A stretch of DNA of 64,000 bases, taken from positions 186,001-250,000 of the forward strand of contig NZ_JADJDO010000004.1 in assembly GCF_016702655.1 (NCBI RefSeq), written 5' to 3'. Shown one piece after another: positions 17,910-26,606 of this stretch (positions are counted from its first letter, which is position 1; every line of letters starts with the position of its first letter). This DNA is from Ideonella sp. GTDB lineage: Bacteria; Pseudomonadota; Gammaproteobacteria; Burkholderiales; Burkholderiaceae_C. The translations under genes were made by a program, and so were the position numbers. Below the pieces are notes generated by a model. It made no database searches and was not told the DNA's origin. It saw nothing but the letters and a program-made list of their open reading frames with translations.

Positions 17910-20885
17910 ATGGCTGATCCACCCCGGCTGCTGCTGTGGGGGGTGCCGCAGTTGCACGCGGGCAGCGTGCTCGTCTTCACGCCCGAGCGCCGCTTTCAGT
18001 TGCTCGCGCTGCTCGCGCTGGCAGGCGGCGAGTGGGTCGCACGCGAGCAGGCGGCGGCGCTGCTGTGGCCCGAGCGCGGGGCCGCGCAGGCGCGGCGCAA
18101 CCTGCGCCACGTGGTGTTCAATGTGCGCGCGCTCGACGGCGCCGCGGCGCTCGAGACCAGCGACCATGCGCTGCGCTGGCCGGTGCGCACCGACCTGCTC
18201 GACTTCGACCACGCGCTGCGCGAACACCGGCTGGCCGACGCCGTCGCTCTGCGCCGCGGCGCGCCGCTCTGCGGCCTGGACGACCCGCGCAACGAAGCGC
18301 TGGGCACTTGGCTCGCCGCCGAGCGCGAGCGCATCGACGCTCGCTGGCATCAGGCCGCACTGCAACGGCTGGCCGCGCTCACCGATCCGCGGGCCCGCAA
18401 CGCACTCGCGCAGCAACTGCTGCAGCTCGATCCGCTCGACGAAGCCGCGCTCGCCGCACGCATCGAGGTCGCGCTCGAGCTCGGCCACGGCGCCCAAGCG
18501 CAGCAAGCCTACCGCGACTACCGCGCGCGGCTCGCCGACGAGCTCGGTGTCGAGCCCTCGCGCCGCCTGCGCGAGCTGGTCCGCGACGCGGCGGCTCCGG
18601 TGGCGCAGCGCGCGGGCGAAACGTCCGCCTCGTCGGATGCCTTCGTCGGAAGGCGCGTCGAGTTGCGCGAACTCTGCGCGCGACTCGGGCAGCCCGATGG
18701 TCGTCTCGTCACGCTGCTCGGCCCGGGCGGGATCGGCAAGAGCCGGCTCGCGCGCGAAGCCCTGGTCCAGCTGCGCTCGGCATTCGCCGGCGGCGCGTGG
18801 TGGGTCGAGCTGCAGGACCTCGACGACCTGGCTGCCGCATCGGCCCGGCTCGGCCAGCAGATCGGCGTCGACGCCGACGCCCTCGGCGACCCGCTGCCCC
18901 GCATCGCGCTGCGGCTCGCGAACACTCCGGCGCTGGTGGTGTTCGACAACGCCGAGCACCTGGCCCGGATCGGCGGGCTCTGCGAGCGGCTGCTGGCTGC
19001 AGTTCCGTCGCTGACGCTGCTGCTGACTTCGCGCACGCGCACCCACGCTGCGCACGAGCGGGTCATCGCGCTCGACGGGCTGGCGGTGCCGGAAGCCGAC
19101 AGCCGCGACCTCGAGGCGGCCGCAGCCTTCGACGCCGTGCGCCTGTTCGAGGCGCGGGCGCGCGCCGTGCAGCCCGGCTTCGAGCTTGCGCGACACCTCG
19201 ACGCAGTGATCGCGATCGTCGAGGCGGTCGGCGGCGCGCCGCTCGCGATCGAACTCTCGGCGGCCTGGGTCCGCCTGTTGCCGCCGCGCGAGATCGCGCG
19301 CGAGCTGCGCGCGTCGCTGTTGGGGCTCGAGCACGATCCAGCGCTGCCGGGCCCGCATGCCCGCCCGGAGCACCGCAGCGTGCCCGTGGTGCTCGGGCAG
19401 ACCTGGGCGCTGCTCGCACCGGCCGAACGCGCCGCGCTCGACGCGTTGTCGGTCTTCCACGGCGGCTTCGCCGTCGACGCGGCGCGGCAGGTGGCCGAGA
19501 TCGCGCTGCCGCTGCTGTCGTCGCTGGTCGACCAGAGCGTGGTCGGCGTCGATGCGCAGGGGCGCTTCGGCCTGCACCCGCTGCTGGCGGCGTTCGCCGC
19601 CGAGCGGATGCATGGCGATCCGCAGCGCACTGCTGCACTCGCAGACCGCCACGCCTTGTTCTATGCGTCGCTGCTCGGCGAACTCGCGCCGCACGCCCGC
19701 GCCGACCACAGGCTGCTCGTGGCCCGCGTCGATGCCGAATTCGCCAACGCGCGGCGCGCCTGGAACCATGCGCTGGCGACCGGGCAGTCGGCGCTCGTGG
19801 CGCGCATGGCGCCGGTCTGGCGCAGCTACTTCGACGTGCAGGGCCGCTACGAGGAGGGCATCGCGCTGATGCAACCGGTGCTCGACTGGCCCGAGCGCGA
19901 TGCCGACGCGCAGCGCGCGATCGGCGCCGTGCGCGACGCGCTTGCCGTGCTGCTGACCCGCGAGGGTGACCTGCAGCGCGCGCAGGCCGTCGCCGAGGCC
20001 GGCGTCGGCGTCGCCGAGCGCTGCGGCGACCGCCGCGCGCTGGTCGGCTGCCTCGCGAGCGTGGGCAGTTGCCACATGCTGCGCGGCCGGACCGGCGCCG
20101 CTCGTCCGCTGTTCGAGCGCGCCCTGGCGCTGGCGCGCGAGGACGGCCAGCGCGCCGAGCTCGCGGCCTTGCTGACCAACCTCGGCGTGTGCGCCAAGCG
20201 CGAGGGCCGCTTCGACGAGGCGCTGGCGCACTACGCCGAAGCGCTCGCGATCGACCGCGAGGCCGGCCACCACGAGGCCATCGCGCGGCGCCTGAACAAC
20301 ATCGGCAACGTCCACATGGAGCGCGGCGACGCGGCAACCGCGCGCGAGGTGATGGCGCAGGGGCTGCAGCACTGCGCGCACTACCGCATCGCGTCGATGC
20401 AGCCCTACTTCGAGGCCGCGCTCGGCATCCTGGACCTCGAACGCGGCGCCCTCGACCAGGCCGAGCAGCACCTGCGCCGGGCCGACGAGCTGGCCGGCGC
20501 GACGGCGACGATGACGATACGCAACAGCGTGCTGTGCCAGCGCGCGCGCCTCGCGCTGCGCCGCGGCCGCGCCGGCGAGGCGCTGCAGCACCTGCGCGCG
20601 GCGGCGCGCGGCGCCCAGGCCGCGGGCGCCGACGCCGACGTGCTCGACGCCGCGCTGCACTACGGCGCTTACTTGCGCGATGCCGGACTGCGCGTCGACG
20701 CGGCACGCGTGTGGCAGATGGTCCAGACCCACCCGCTCACCGAAGCCGGCATGCGCGACAGCGCCCGGCAGTGGCTGGAGGCACTGGCGCTCGACCCCGA
20801 CGAGCGCGCGCTCTGCGGCGCTGAACCCACGACGCTCGCCGCGGTCATCGAGGCGCTGTTCGCCCCACCGGCGACGCCGATCTGA
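17910..20885 (+). CDS. Large BTAD/AAA/TPR regulator (AfsR/SARP-like)
   Basis: This 991-residue protein starts with an OmpR-type winged-helix region (residues about 5-85: RRFQLLALLALAGGEWVARE, then RRNLRHVVFNVRAL). A bacterial transcriptional activator domain follows (about 90-230, ending ADELGVEPSRRLRELV), then a STAND/NB-ARC ATPase beginning FVGRRVELREL with Walker A GPGGIGKS and the Walker B-like LVVFDNAEHL. From about residue 570 to the end are tetratricopeptide-type helices (ALAHYAEALAIDREAGHHEA). Such proteins are signal-gated transcription activators; the signal is unknown. There is no C-terminal LuxR domain. It is probably co-transcribed with the two small downstream genes and may sense through the TPR region. 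Confidence 0.88.
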   Translation: MADPPRLLLWGVPQLHAGSVLVFTPERRFQLLALLALAGGEWVAREQAAALLWPERGAAQARRNLRHVVFNVRALDGAAALETSDHALRWPVRTDLLDFDHALREHRLADAVALRRGAPLCGLDDPRNEALGTWLAAERERIDARWHQAALQRLAALTDPRARNALAQQLLQLDPLDEAALAARIEVALELGHGAQAQQAYRDYRARLADELGVEPSRRLRELVRDAAAPVAQRAGETSASSDAFVGRRVELRELCARLGQPDGRLVTLLGPGGIGKSRLAREALVQLRSAFAGGAWWVELQDLDDLAAASARLGQQIGVDADALGDPLPRIALRLANTPALVVFDNAEHLARIGGLCERLLAAVPSLTLLLTSRTRTHAAHERVIALDGLAVPEADSRDLEAAAAFDAVRLFEARARAVQPGFELARHLDAVIAIVEAVGGAPLAIELSAAWVRLLPPREIARELRASLLGLEHDPALPGPHARPEHRSVPVVLGQTWALLAPAERAALDALSVFHGGFAVDAARQVAEIALPLLSSLVDQSVVGVDAQGRFGLHPLLAAFAAERMHGDPQRTAALADRHALFYASLLGELAPHARADHRLLVARVDAEFANARRAWNHALATGQSALVARMAPVWRSYFDVQGRYEEGIALMQPVLDWPERDADAQRAIGAVRDALAVLLTREGDLQRAQAVAEAGVGVAERCGDRRALVGCLASVGSCHMLRGRTGAARPLFERALALAREDGQRAELAALLTNLGVCAKREGRFDEALAHYAEALAIDREAGHHEAIARRLNNIGNVHMERGDAATAREVMAQGLQHCAHYRIASMQPYFEAALGILDLERGALDQAEQHLRRADELAGATATMTIRNSVLCQRARLALRRGRAGEALQHLRAAARGAQAAGADADVLDAALHYGAYLRDAGLRVDAARVWQMVQTHPLTEAGMRDSARQWLEALALDPDERALCGAEPTTLAAVIEALFAPPATPI

Positions 20886-20895
20886 GCGCCCCAGT

Positions 20896-20912
20896 GCCGG
20901 GCTGCGCCCGGC
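20896..20912 (+). terminator. Short GC hairpin after the BTAD regulator
   Basis: A perfect 7-bp stem (GCCGGGC / GCCCGGC) with a 3-nt loop lies 11 nt after the regulator stop. It lacks a U-tract and is followed by GC-rich repeat-like DNA (GGGGGCGGCCCGG). It could slow or partly stop transcription, but the missing U-tract makes intrinsic termination uncertain. Confidence 0.35.
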
Positions 20913-20997
20913 CTGCTCGCCCGTAGGGGCAGGAATACCCGGGGGCGGCCCGGCGTGCCCTCGAGCACGAGGAACGCTCGAGGAACGCCCCTGTCGC

Positions 20998-21240
20998 ATG
21001 ATCGCGCCGCAGGCTATGCAGCGGACCATGGACGACCCCCAGCTTTTCATCGTGCGCGTCTGGCGCCACCTGAGCCAGTTTCGCGCCTCGGTGCGCCGCG
21101 TCGACGCCGACGAGGCCTGCCTGTGCACGACGCCCGAGCAGGTCGCGCAAGTCCTCGGCTCGATTCCCGCCGCCGATGGCAACACGGGCGGACCCTGTCC
21201 GCAGCGCAACACCTCACCCGTTCCAAGGAGAAAACAATGA
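20998..21240 (+). CDS. Small protein of unknown function (80 residues)
   Basis: An 80-residue open frame begins ATG at 20998, or at internal Met7 or Met11. The N-terminal half, DDPQLFIVRVWRHLSQFRAS followed by VRRVDADEACLCTTPEQVAQ, has the look of a compact beta/alpha fold with a conserved-looking FIVRVW strand. The second half is Pro/Arg-rich and less convincing. It overlaps the lipoprotein start by 4 nt (ATGA), which supports it being a real gene in the same operon. I do not recognise a family; position suggests an accessory to the BTAD/TPR regulator or the lipoprotein. Confidence 0.5.
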   Translation: MIAPQAMQRTMDDPQLFIVRVWRHLSQFRASVRRVDADEACLCTTPEQVAQVLGSIPAADGNTGGPCPQRNTSPVPRRKQ

Positions 21241-22922
21241 ACCGCATCTGTACCTGGTTGTGCGCACTGGCCTGCTGCGCGCTTGCCGCCTGTGGCAGCG
21301 GCAGCGACGAGGCGCCGCCCAGCGGCCCGCCGGTGGTCACGATCGACACGTCGCGCGCCGCCACGGCCACGATCGGCGCGGCCGGCGGCACGCTGGCGGC
21401 CACCGGCGCCGACGGCACCGCCTACACGCTGACGGTGCCGCCCGACGCGCTGGTCGGCGAGATCGCGATCACGATGACGCCGGTGCGCCGCATCGACCGG
21501 CTGCCGCTGTCGGGCGGCATGGTCGGCGCGGTGCAACTGCAGCCCTCGGGCCTGCAGCTGGCGCGCATGGCGGTGCTGACGATCGGCCAGCCGGCGCCGG
21601 CGCGGGCCGCGCTGACGCTGACCGGCTTCGGCATCGACGAAGCAGCCACGCGCGTCGAGCGCTCGGCCGCCGCCGGCAGCGAAGCGGCCACGCGCGTCCT
21701 GGTCGGGCACTTCAGCACCCACGGGGCCGGCTACGGCTCGGCGCAGGACTTGGCCAGCCTCGAGATCCCACCGGGGCGTACCGACGCGGAGGGCGAGGCC
21801 TTCATCGAGGCGATGGACACGCTCCTGTCGGCGTATGGGCGTGCGCCGACCGCCATCCAGTCGGCCTACCTGGACTGGTTCGACGGCGCCGTGCTGCCGA
21901 TGGCCCAGCGTGCGGCGACCGACGTCGAACTGCTGGACGCGCTGAGGGAGTACGCGGACTGGAACGGCTTCGCCCTGTATGTGGCCGACGACGAGGCCTC
22001 GCTCGACGCCTTCTCCGCTGCGGTGGGCGAGATCGATGCGCTGGTGGAGGAACGCATCGCCGCCTGGCAGTCGCTCGTGGCGCCGAAGTTCCGCACGGCG
22101 ATCCGTGCCAACAATGACCGCTGCCGCGCCGAGCCCAGCCTGGCGGCGCTGAGCAACGTGCTGTTCCTGCAGCGAAGCGCGACCGTGCCGCCCTGGATCC
22201 GCCCGGCGGTGCAGGAGGCGCACGGCATCGACCTCAACACCGTGCTGCGCGAGCTGTGCGCAAGGCTGGTGGTCGACCAGCGCAGCCTGGCCGAACGGCT
22301 GGAGTCGACCGCGCCGTCGGACCTGGACATCACCTACGGCCTGCTGTTCGAAGGCCAGACCGAGTCGCAGGGGGTGCCGGTGCAGGTGAGCTTCAGCGGC
22401 GGCAACGCGCGCTTCGGTCGGGAGTCGCCGGCCAACAGCGACATCGCCGGCGCCTTCACGGTGGCGGTGTCGGCGCTCGACGCCGACCAGGCCGTCACGA
22501 TCGACCTCAAGGGCTGCCTGGTGCTGGAGGACGCCCTCCTCGGCCACTGGGTCACCGGCGTCTGCGTCGACGAGCAGCTGCTGCGCAATGGCGGGCTGCC
22601 GCGGGTGGAGGGCTGGTACGAGGGGACATCGAACAACCGCGGCTACGCGGCACCGGCCACCCTCCACGTCAGACAGAGCGCTGACGGGCGCATGCTGGTC
22701 ATCTTCGGAACGGGTGTCTGCTGCGCCGACAAGGTGTTCGAGCTGGGGCCGGACGGAACGCTCGGCTTCCTGGGGGAGAGCACGAGCAACGTCGACTTCA
22801 CCTGGGCCCCGAGCCCTGCGGCGTACCACTACTCCGGCCACATCACCGGCACCGTGATGCGCCTCGAGTACTACCTTTCCGGCGATCTGGTCGTTGGGTG
22901 GGACATGACGCGCCCCTATTAG
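21237..22922 (+). CDS. Predicted lipoprotein of unknown function
   Basis: This 561-residue protein has a lipoprotein signal peptide: hydrophobic core TWLCALACCALAAC with lipobox LAAC, Cys at about residue 19, then a Gly/Ser linker. A perfect AAGGAG ribosome binding site precedes the ATG. Residues about 35-160 look like a beta-rich domain with GGTLAATGADGTAYTLTVP, similar in style to ZU5-like or other surface domains (weak). The remainder is mixed alpha/beta and I do not recognise it. It sits at the end of the regulator operon, 10 nt from the convergent cyclase-like gene. A sensor or envelope role is possible but unproven. Confidence 0.8.
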   Translation: MNRICTWLCALACCALAACGSGSDEAPPSGPPVVTIDTSRAATATIGAAGGTLAATGADGTAYTLTVPPDALVGEIAITMTPVRRIDRLPLSGGMVGAVQLQPSGLQLARMAVLTIGQPAPARAALTLTGFGIDEAATRVERSAAAGSEAATRVLVGHFSTHGAGYGSAQDLASLEIPPGRTDAEGEAFIEAMDTLLSAYGRAPTAIQSAYLDWFDGAVLPMAQRAATDVELLDALREYADWNGFALYVADDEASLDAFSAAVGEIDALVEERIAAWQSLVAPKFRTAIRANNDRCRAEPSLAALSNVLFLQRSATVPPWIRPAVQEAHGIDLNTVLRELCARLVVDQRSLAERLESTAPSDLDITYGLLFEGQTESQGVPVQVSFSGGNARFGRESPANSDIAGAFTVAVSALDADQAVTIDLKGCLVLEDALLGHWVTGVCVDEQLLRNGGLPRVEGWYEGTSNNRGYAAPATLHVRQSADGRMLVIFGTGVCCADKVFELGPDGTLGFLGESTSNVDFTWAPSPAAYHYSGHITGTVMRLEYYLSGDLVVGWDMTRPY

Positions 22923-22932
22923 TGGCCGTCTG

Positions 22933-24705
22933 TCACCGGGCGCAAGGCGCTGGCGTGGTGCGACCGACCCTCGGGCCGCCACGTCGGCAGCAGCGCCATC
23001 GGATCGGCCACCCGCCCGGGCGTCGAACGGCAGTGCCCGCGCCTGCAGCAAGCCGTTGCGCGCCGCGCGCGCCGGCGAGGGCGTCGGTCTCGGCGAGCGC
23101 GCGCACGCATTCCTCGATGTAGAGCGGGTTGCCCTCGGTGCGCTCGGCGAGCAACTGCTTGAGCCCGGCGAGGCTCGCGTCCTCGCCCAGCAGCTCGCGC
23201 AGCAGGTGCTCCGCGCTTTCGGGCGCGAGCGGGTCGATGCGCAGCTGGCGGTAGTAGGACTTGCCGGCCCAGCCGTGACGGTATTCGGGCCGGTAGTTCA
23301 CCGCCAGCAGCAGTGCGGCCGCAGGCAGGCTGTCGGCGAGGCTGTCGAGAAAGGTCTGGGTCTCGGAGTCGATCCAGTGCAGGTCTTCGAACACCAGCAG
23401 CAGCGGCTGCACCTGGCTCTCGCGCAGCAGCAGGCGCTTGAGCGCAGCCAGGGTCAGGCGGCGCCGCTCGGCCGAGTCGATGCCGGCGAAGGCGCTGTCG
23501 GGCGGCAGCGCGTCGAGCAGCCACAGCGCGGCCGGAACGGCGTCGCGCAGGCCCTCGTCGAGGGTGAGGATCTGGCCCGTGACCTTGGCGCGCACGCTGC
23601 GCGCATCGTCGCGGCTGTCGATCCTGAAGTAGGTGCGCAGCAGGTCGGCCAGCGGCAGCAGCGCCGTGGCCTTGCCGTACGACACCGATCCCGCCTCGAC
23701 GAGCCGCAGCCCTGCGACCGGTGCGAATGCGTGAATTCGAAGTACAGGCGCGACTTGCCCACGCCCGGCCCGCCGACCACGGCGACGATCTGCCCGTGGC
23801 CGCGTCGGGCTTCGTCGGCGGCGCGCTGCAACTGCTCGATCTCGGTGTCGCGGCCGACGAAGCGCGTCAGGCCGCGCGCGCTGCGCCCGCAGCCGCGTGC
23901 GCGCAGCGGCGGCGCCGGTCAGCTCGAACACCTCGACCGGCGCGGCAAGGCCCTTGACCGGCATCGGCCCGAGCGGCCTGACCTCGACAAAGCCCTCGGC
24001 GAGCGCGAGCGTCGCCGCGGTCAGGCGGATCGAGCCCGGCGTTGCCAACTGCTCCATGCGCGCCGCGAGGTGCGTCGAAGGGCCGACCGCGCTGTAGTCC
24101 ATGCGCAGGTCGCTGCCGATCGAGCGCACGACGACTTCGCCCGAATTGAGCCCGACGCGCACCCGGACCTCGACCCCATGCTCGCGCCGCGTCTGCAGCG
24201 CAAGCTGGCGCACCGAATCCTGCAGCCGCAGCGCCGCGTAGCAGGCGCGCACCGCGTGGTCCTCGTGCGCGAGCGGCGCGCCGAACAGCGCCATGATGCC
24301 GTCGCCCATGACCTGGTTGACCGTGCCTTCGTACTGGTGCACGGCGTTCATCAGGCGCTGCAGCACCGCGTCGAGGATCGTGCGCGCCTCTTCCGGGTCG
24401 CGGTCGGCGAGGATCTCGGTCGAGCCCGCGATGTCGGCAAACAGCACCGTCACCTGCTTGCGCTCGCCCTCGATCGCCGTGCGCGACTCGAGGATGCGCT
24501 CGGCGAGGTGGCGCGGCACCGCAGCCCGGGGCGCGCCGTCCCGGTCGGGCGCCGACGCCGTCGGCCGCGCGCACTGCGGGCAGAAGCGCGCCCCTGCCGG
24601 CAGCTCACTCCCGCAGCCGGCGCAGGCGGGTGCGAGCGGCGCAGCGCAGCCGATGCAGAACCGCGCGCGCGGCGGATTGGCCTGCTGGCACTGCGGGCAT
24701 TGCAC
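22933..24705 (-). pseudogene. Class III adenylate/guanylate cyclase-ATPase gene with frameshifts and truncated C-terminus
   Basis: Reads leftward from a GTG at 24705 with AAAGGAGCAC upstream. Residues 1-50 form a double zinc ribbon (CPQCQ, CIGC, CAGCG, CPQC). Residues about 80-260 are a class III cyclase domain (VTVLFADIAGSTEIL, VMGDGIMALFGAP). Then the frame is lost: near 23880 the homologous reading shifts to another frame that encodes GRDTEIEQLQRAADEARRG and Walker A GGPGVGKSRLYFEF, and near 23715 it shifts back to LRLVEAGSVSYGK. The ATPase region continues to about residue 540. The protein ends abruptly with non-homologous Arg/Pro-rich residues, lacking the long TPR tail usual in this family. 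The compensating shifts could be sequencing errors; the missing C-terminus cannot be explained that way. Confidence 0.75.
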
Positions 24706-25073
24706 GCCGGGTGCTCCTTTGCCGGCCAGCCCCTGCTGGCGACGGGCAAAGAATCGCGCTTCGTCAAGATGGCGTCAAGCGCCGCGCACGCGCAGCGCAC
24801 GCTCTCACCTTGCCGGGCTGAACGGCTCCGTCATGGCACAAGCGCTGAACGACGCGACACACCGCAGCACAGCGCCGCTGCAACCGCAGCCTGCGGCCGC
24901 TGGCAGCGCAGGCGGCCGCTCCGTCGCCGCGGAGCGGCCTTATCGAAACGCCGGGTTGCCGCGGGCGATGCCGCGGCTCAGGCCGCAGCGAAGCACCTGT
25001 GCAGCTGTGCAGCGTAGGCCTGAGTGTGAGTCGCCTGCTCTGCGCAATTTCATAGGCGCTTCGTTTCGGCGGC
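24706..25073. other. 368-bp gene-free stretch upstream of the cyclase-like gene
   Basis: I see no convincing gene here. It contains the cyclase ribosome binding site next to 24705 and a perfect 10-bp stem hairpin at 24914-24939 (GGCCGCTCCG, 6-nt loop, CGGAGCGGCC). Because the TrpB-like gene ends at 25074 and reads leftward, the hairpin lies about 135 bp beyond its stop and could mark its transcript end, but no U-run follows on that strand. AGCTGTGCAGC-like short repeats occur near 24997-25015. Confidence 0.5.
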
Positions 25074-26447
25074 TCAGGCCGCCACCGACGGCAACCCCGC
25101 CAGCGCCATCGCGAGCTCGGCCTCGTCGTAGGGCACGTCGACGAGCTTGCCCGCGGCGTAGGAACTGTAGGCCGACATGTCGAAGTGACCGTGGCCGCAG
25201 AGGTTGAAGAGGATCACTTCGCTCTTGCCCTCGCGCTTGCAGCGCATCGCCTCCTGGATCGCACCGAGCACGGCGTGGTTCGCCTCCGGCGCCGGCACGA
25301 TGCCCTCGGCACGCGCAAACTGCACGCCGGCCTGGAAGCACTGGCTCTGGTGATACGCCGTCGCCTCGATCAGGCCGAGTTCCTTCAGGTGGCTCACCAG
25401 CGGCGCCATGCCGTGGTAGCGCAGCCCGCCGGCGTGGAAGCCCGGCGGCGTGAAGGTCGAGCCGAGCGTGTGCATCTTGGTCAGCGGCGTCATGTGCGCT
25501 GTGTCGCCGAAGTCGTAGGCGTACTGGCCGCGCGTCAGGCTCGGGCAGGCGGCCGGCTCGACGGCGACGATGCGGCGCTGCTTGGTCTTGCCGCCGCCGC
25601 GTAGCTGCTGGCCAATGAACGGGAAGGCGATGCCGGCGAAGTTGGAGCCGCCACCGGTGCAGCCGACGACCACGTCGGGGTCGTCGCCCGCCATCTCGAG
25701 CTGCAGCATCGCCTCCTGGCCGATGATGGTCTGGTGCATCAGCACGTGATTCAGCACCGAGCCGAGCGCGTACTTGGTGTCATCGTTGGTCGCCGCGACT
25801 TCCACCGCCTCGGAGATCGCGATGCCCAGCGACCCCGGGTGGTCGGGCGTCTTGGCCAGGATGGCACGGCCGCAGTTGGTCTCGTTGGAGGGGCTCGCGA
25901 TGCAGCGTGCGCCGTAGGTCTCCATCAGCGCGCGCCGATACGGCTTCTGGTCGAAGGACACGCGGACCTGGAACACCGTGACGTCGATGCCGAACAGCGC
26001 GCCCGCGAACGCGAGCGACGATCCCCACTGGCCGGCGCCGGTTTCGGTGGCGATCTTCTTGATGCCGGCCTGCTGGTTGTACCAGGCCTGCGGAACGGCG
26101 GTGTTGGGCTTGTGCGAGCCCGCAGGCGACACGCCCTCGTACTTGTAGTAGATCTTGGCCGGCGTTCCGAGCGCCTTCTCGAGCCGCCGTGCACGAAACA
26201 GCGGCGACGGGCGCCAGAGGCGGAAGATCTCGCGTACCGGCTCAGGGATCGGCACCTCGCGCTCGGTGCTGACCTCCTGCATGATGAGTTCCATCGGGAA
26301 CAGCGGCGCCAGATCGTCCGGGCCGACGGGCTGGTGCGTGCCGGGATGCAGCACCGGCGGCGCCGGCCGGGGCAGGTCGGCAGCAATGTTGTACCAGAAG
26401 CGCGGCATCTTGCTCTCGTCGAGCAGGTACTTGGTGGTCTCGCTCAT
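25074..26447 (-). CDS. TrpB2-type tryptophan synthase beta-like PLP enzyme
   Basis: This 457-residue fold-type II PLP enzyme is of the TrpB2 class, which is longer than classical TrpB (about 400). The Schiff-base lysine is in GSHKPNT, the phosphate-binding glycine loop in GCTGGGSNFAG, and the N-terminal extension YLLDESKMPRFWYNIAADLP is characteristic of TrpB2. It condenses indole and serine in the best-studied members; others may act on related substrates. I start at the ATG at 26447, preceded by TGGAG; upstream codons are not conserved-looking. No trpA is nearby, so it is a stand-alone copy. It is divergent from the ParB-fold gene, with 159 nt between, so the two may be co-regulated. Placement between catabolic operons hints at indole salvage or detoxification (inference). 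Confidence 0.93.
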   Translation of the reverse strand: MSETTKYLLDESKMPRFWYNIAADLPRPAPPVLHPGTHQPVGPDDLAPLFPMELIMQEVSTEREVPIPEPVREIFRLWRPSPLFRARRLEKALGTPAKIYYKYEGVSPAGSHKPNTAVPQAWYNQQAGIKKIATETGAGQWGSSLAFAGALFGIDVTVFQVRVSFDQKPYRRALMETYGARCIASPSNETNCGRAILAKTPDHPGSLGIAISEAVEVAATNDDTKYALGSVLNHVLMHQTIIGQEAMLQLEMAGDDPDVVVGCTGGGSNFAGIAFPFIGQQLRGGGKTKQRRIVAVEPAACPSLTRGQYAYDFGDTAHMTPLTKMHTLGSTFTPPGFHAGGLRYHGMAPLVSHLKELGLIEATAYHQSQCFQAGVQFARAEGIVPAPEANHAVLGAIQEAMRCKREGKSEVILFNLCGHGHFDMSAYSSYAAGKLVDVPYDEAELAMALAGLPSVAA

Positions 26448-26606
26448 GACAGCTCCATCGTGACGCCGCCGGTGCGCCGTTGCGCGCGCATGGCGGCTCG
26501 TTGAACCTGGCGAAATTGCCAGCAGGTATGTTGCGGCGTGCAACCCGTGATTCCTTGATCTGTTGCAAGGACAACCCAGATCACGAATCGGAGATTACCC
26601 TCGACC
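26448..26606. promoter_or_regulatory. Divergent promoter region between the TrpB2-like and ParB-fold genes
   Basis: The 159-bp region contains a perfect inverted repeat TTGC-N5-GCAA at 26531-26543 and, 11 bp on, TTGATCTGTTGCAA at 26555-26568. The latter matches 8 of the 10 fixed positions of an FNR/CRP-type box (TTGAT-N4-ATCAA). TTGC/GCAA half-sites are repeated in this stretch. Either could be an operator for one or both genes; neither is proven. CGGAGATTACC before 26607 is the ribosome binding site of the rightward gene. Confidence 0.4.

Noticed and set aside
17703..23051. A 1782-codon open frame on the minus strand
   Set aside because: It lies opposite the well-supported BTAD regulator, lipoprotein and NnrS genes. 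It is Arg/Ala/Gln-rich low-complexity sequence with no recognisable domain, an artefact of high GC at third codon positions.
24914..24939. Intrinsic terminator for the TrpB-like gene
   Set aside because: Perfect 10-bp stem but no U-run in the leftward direction, and it is 135 bp beyond the stop. Kept only as a hairpin.
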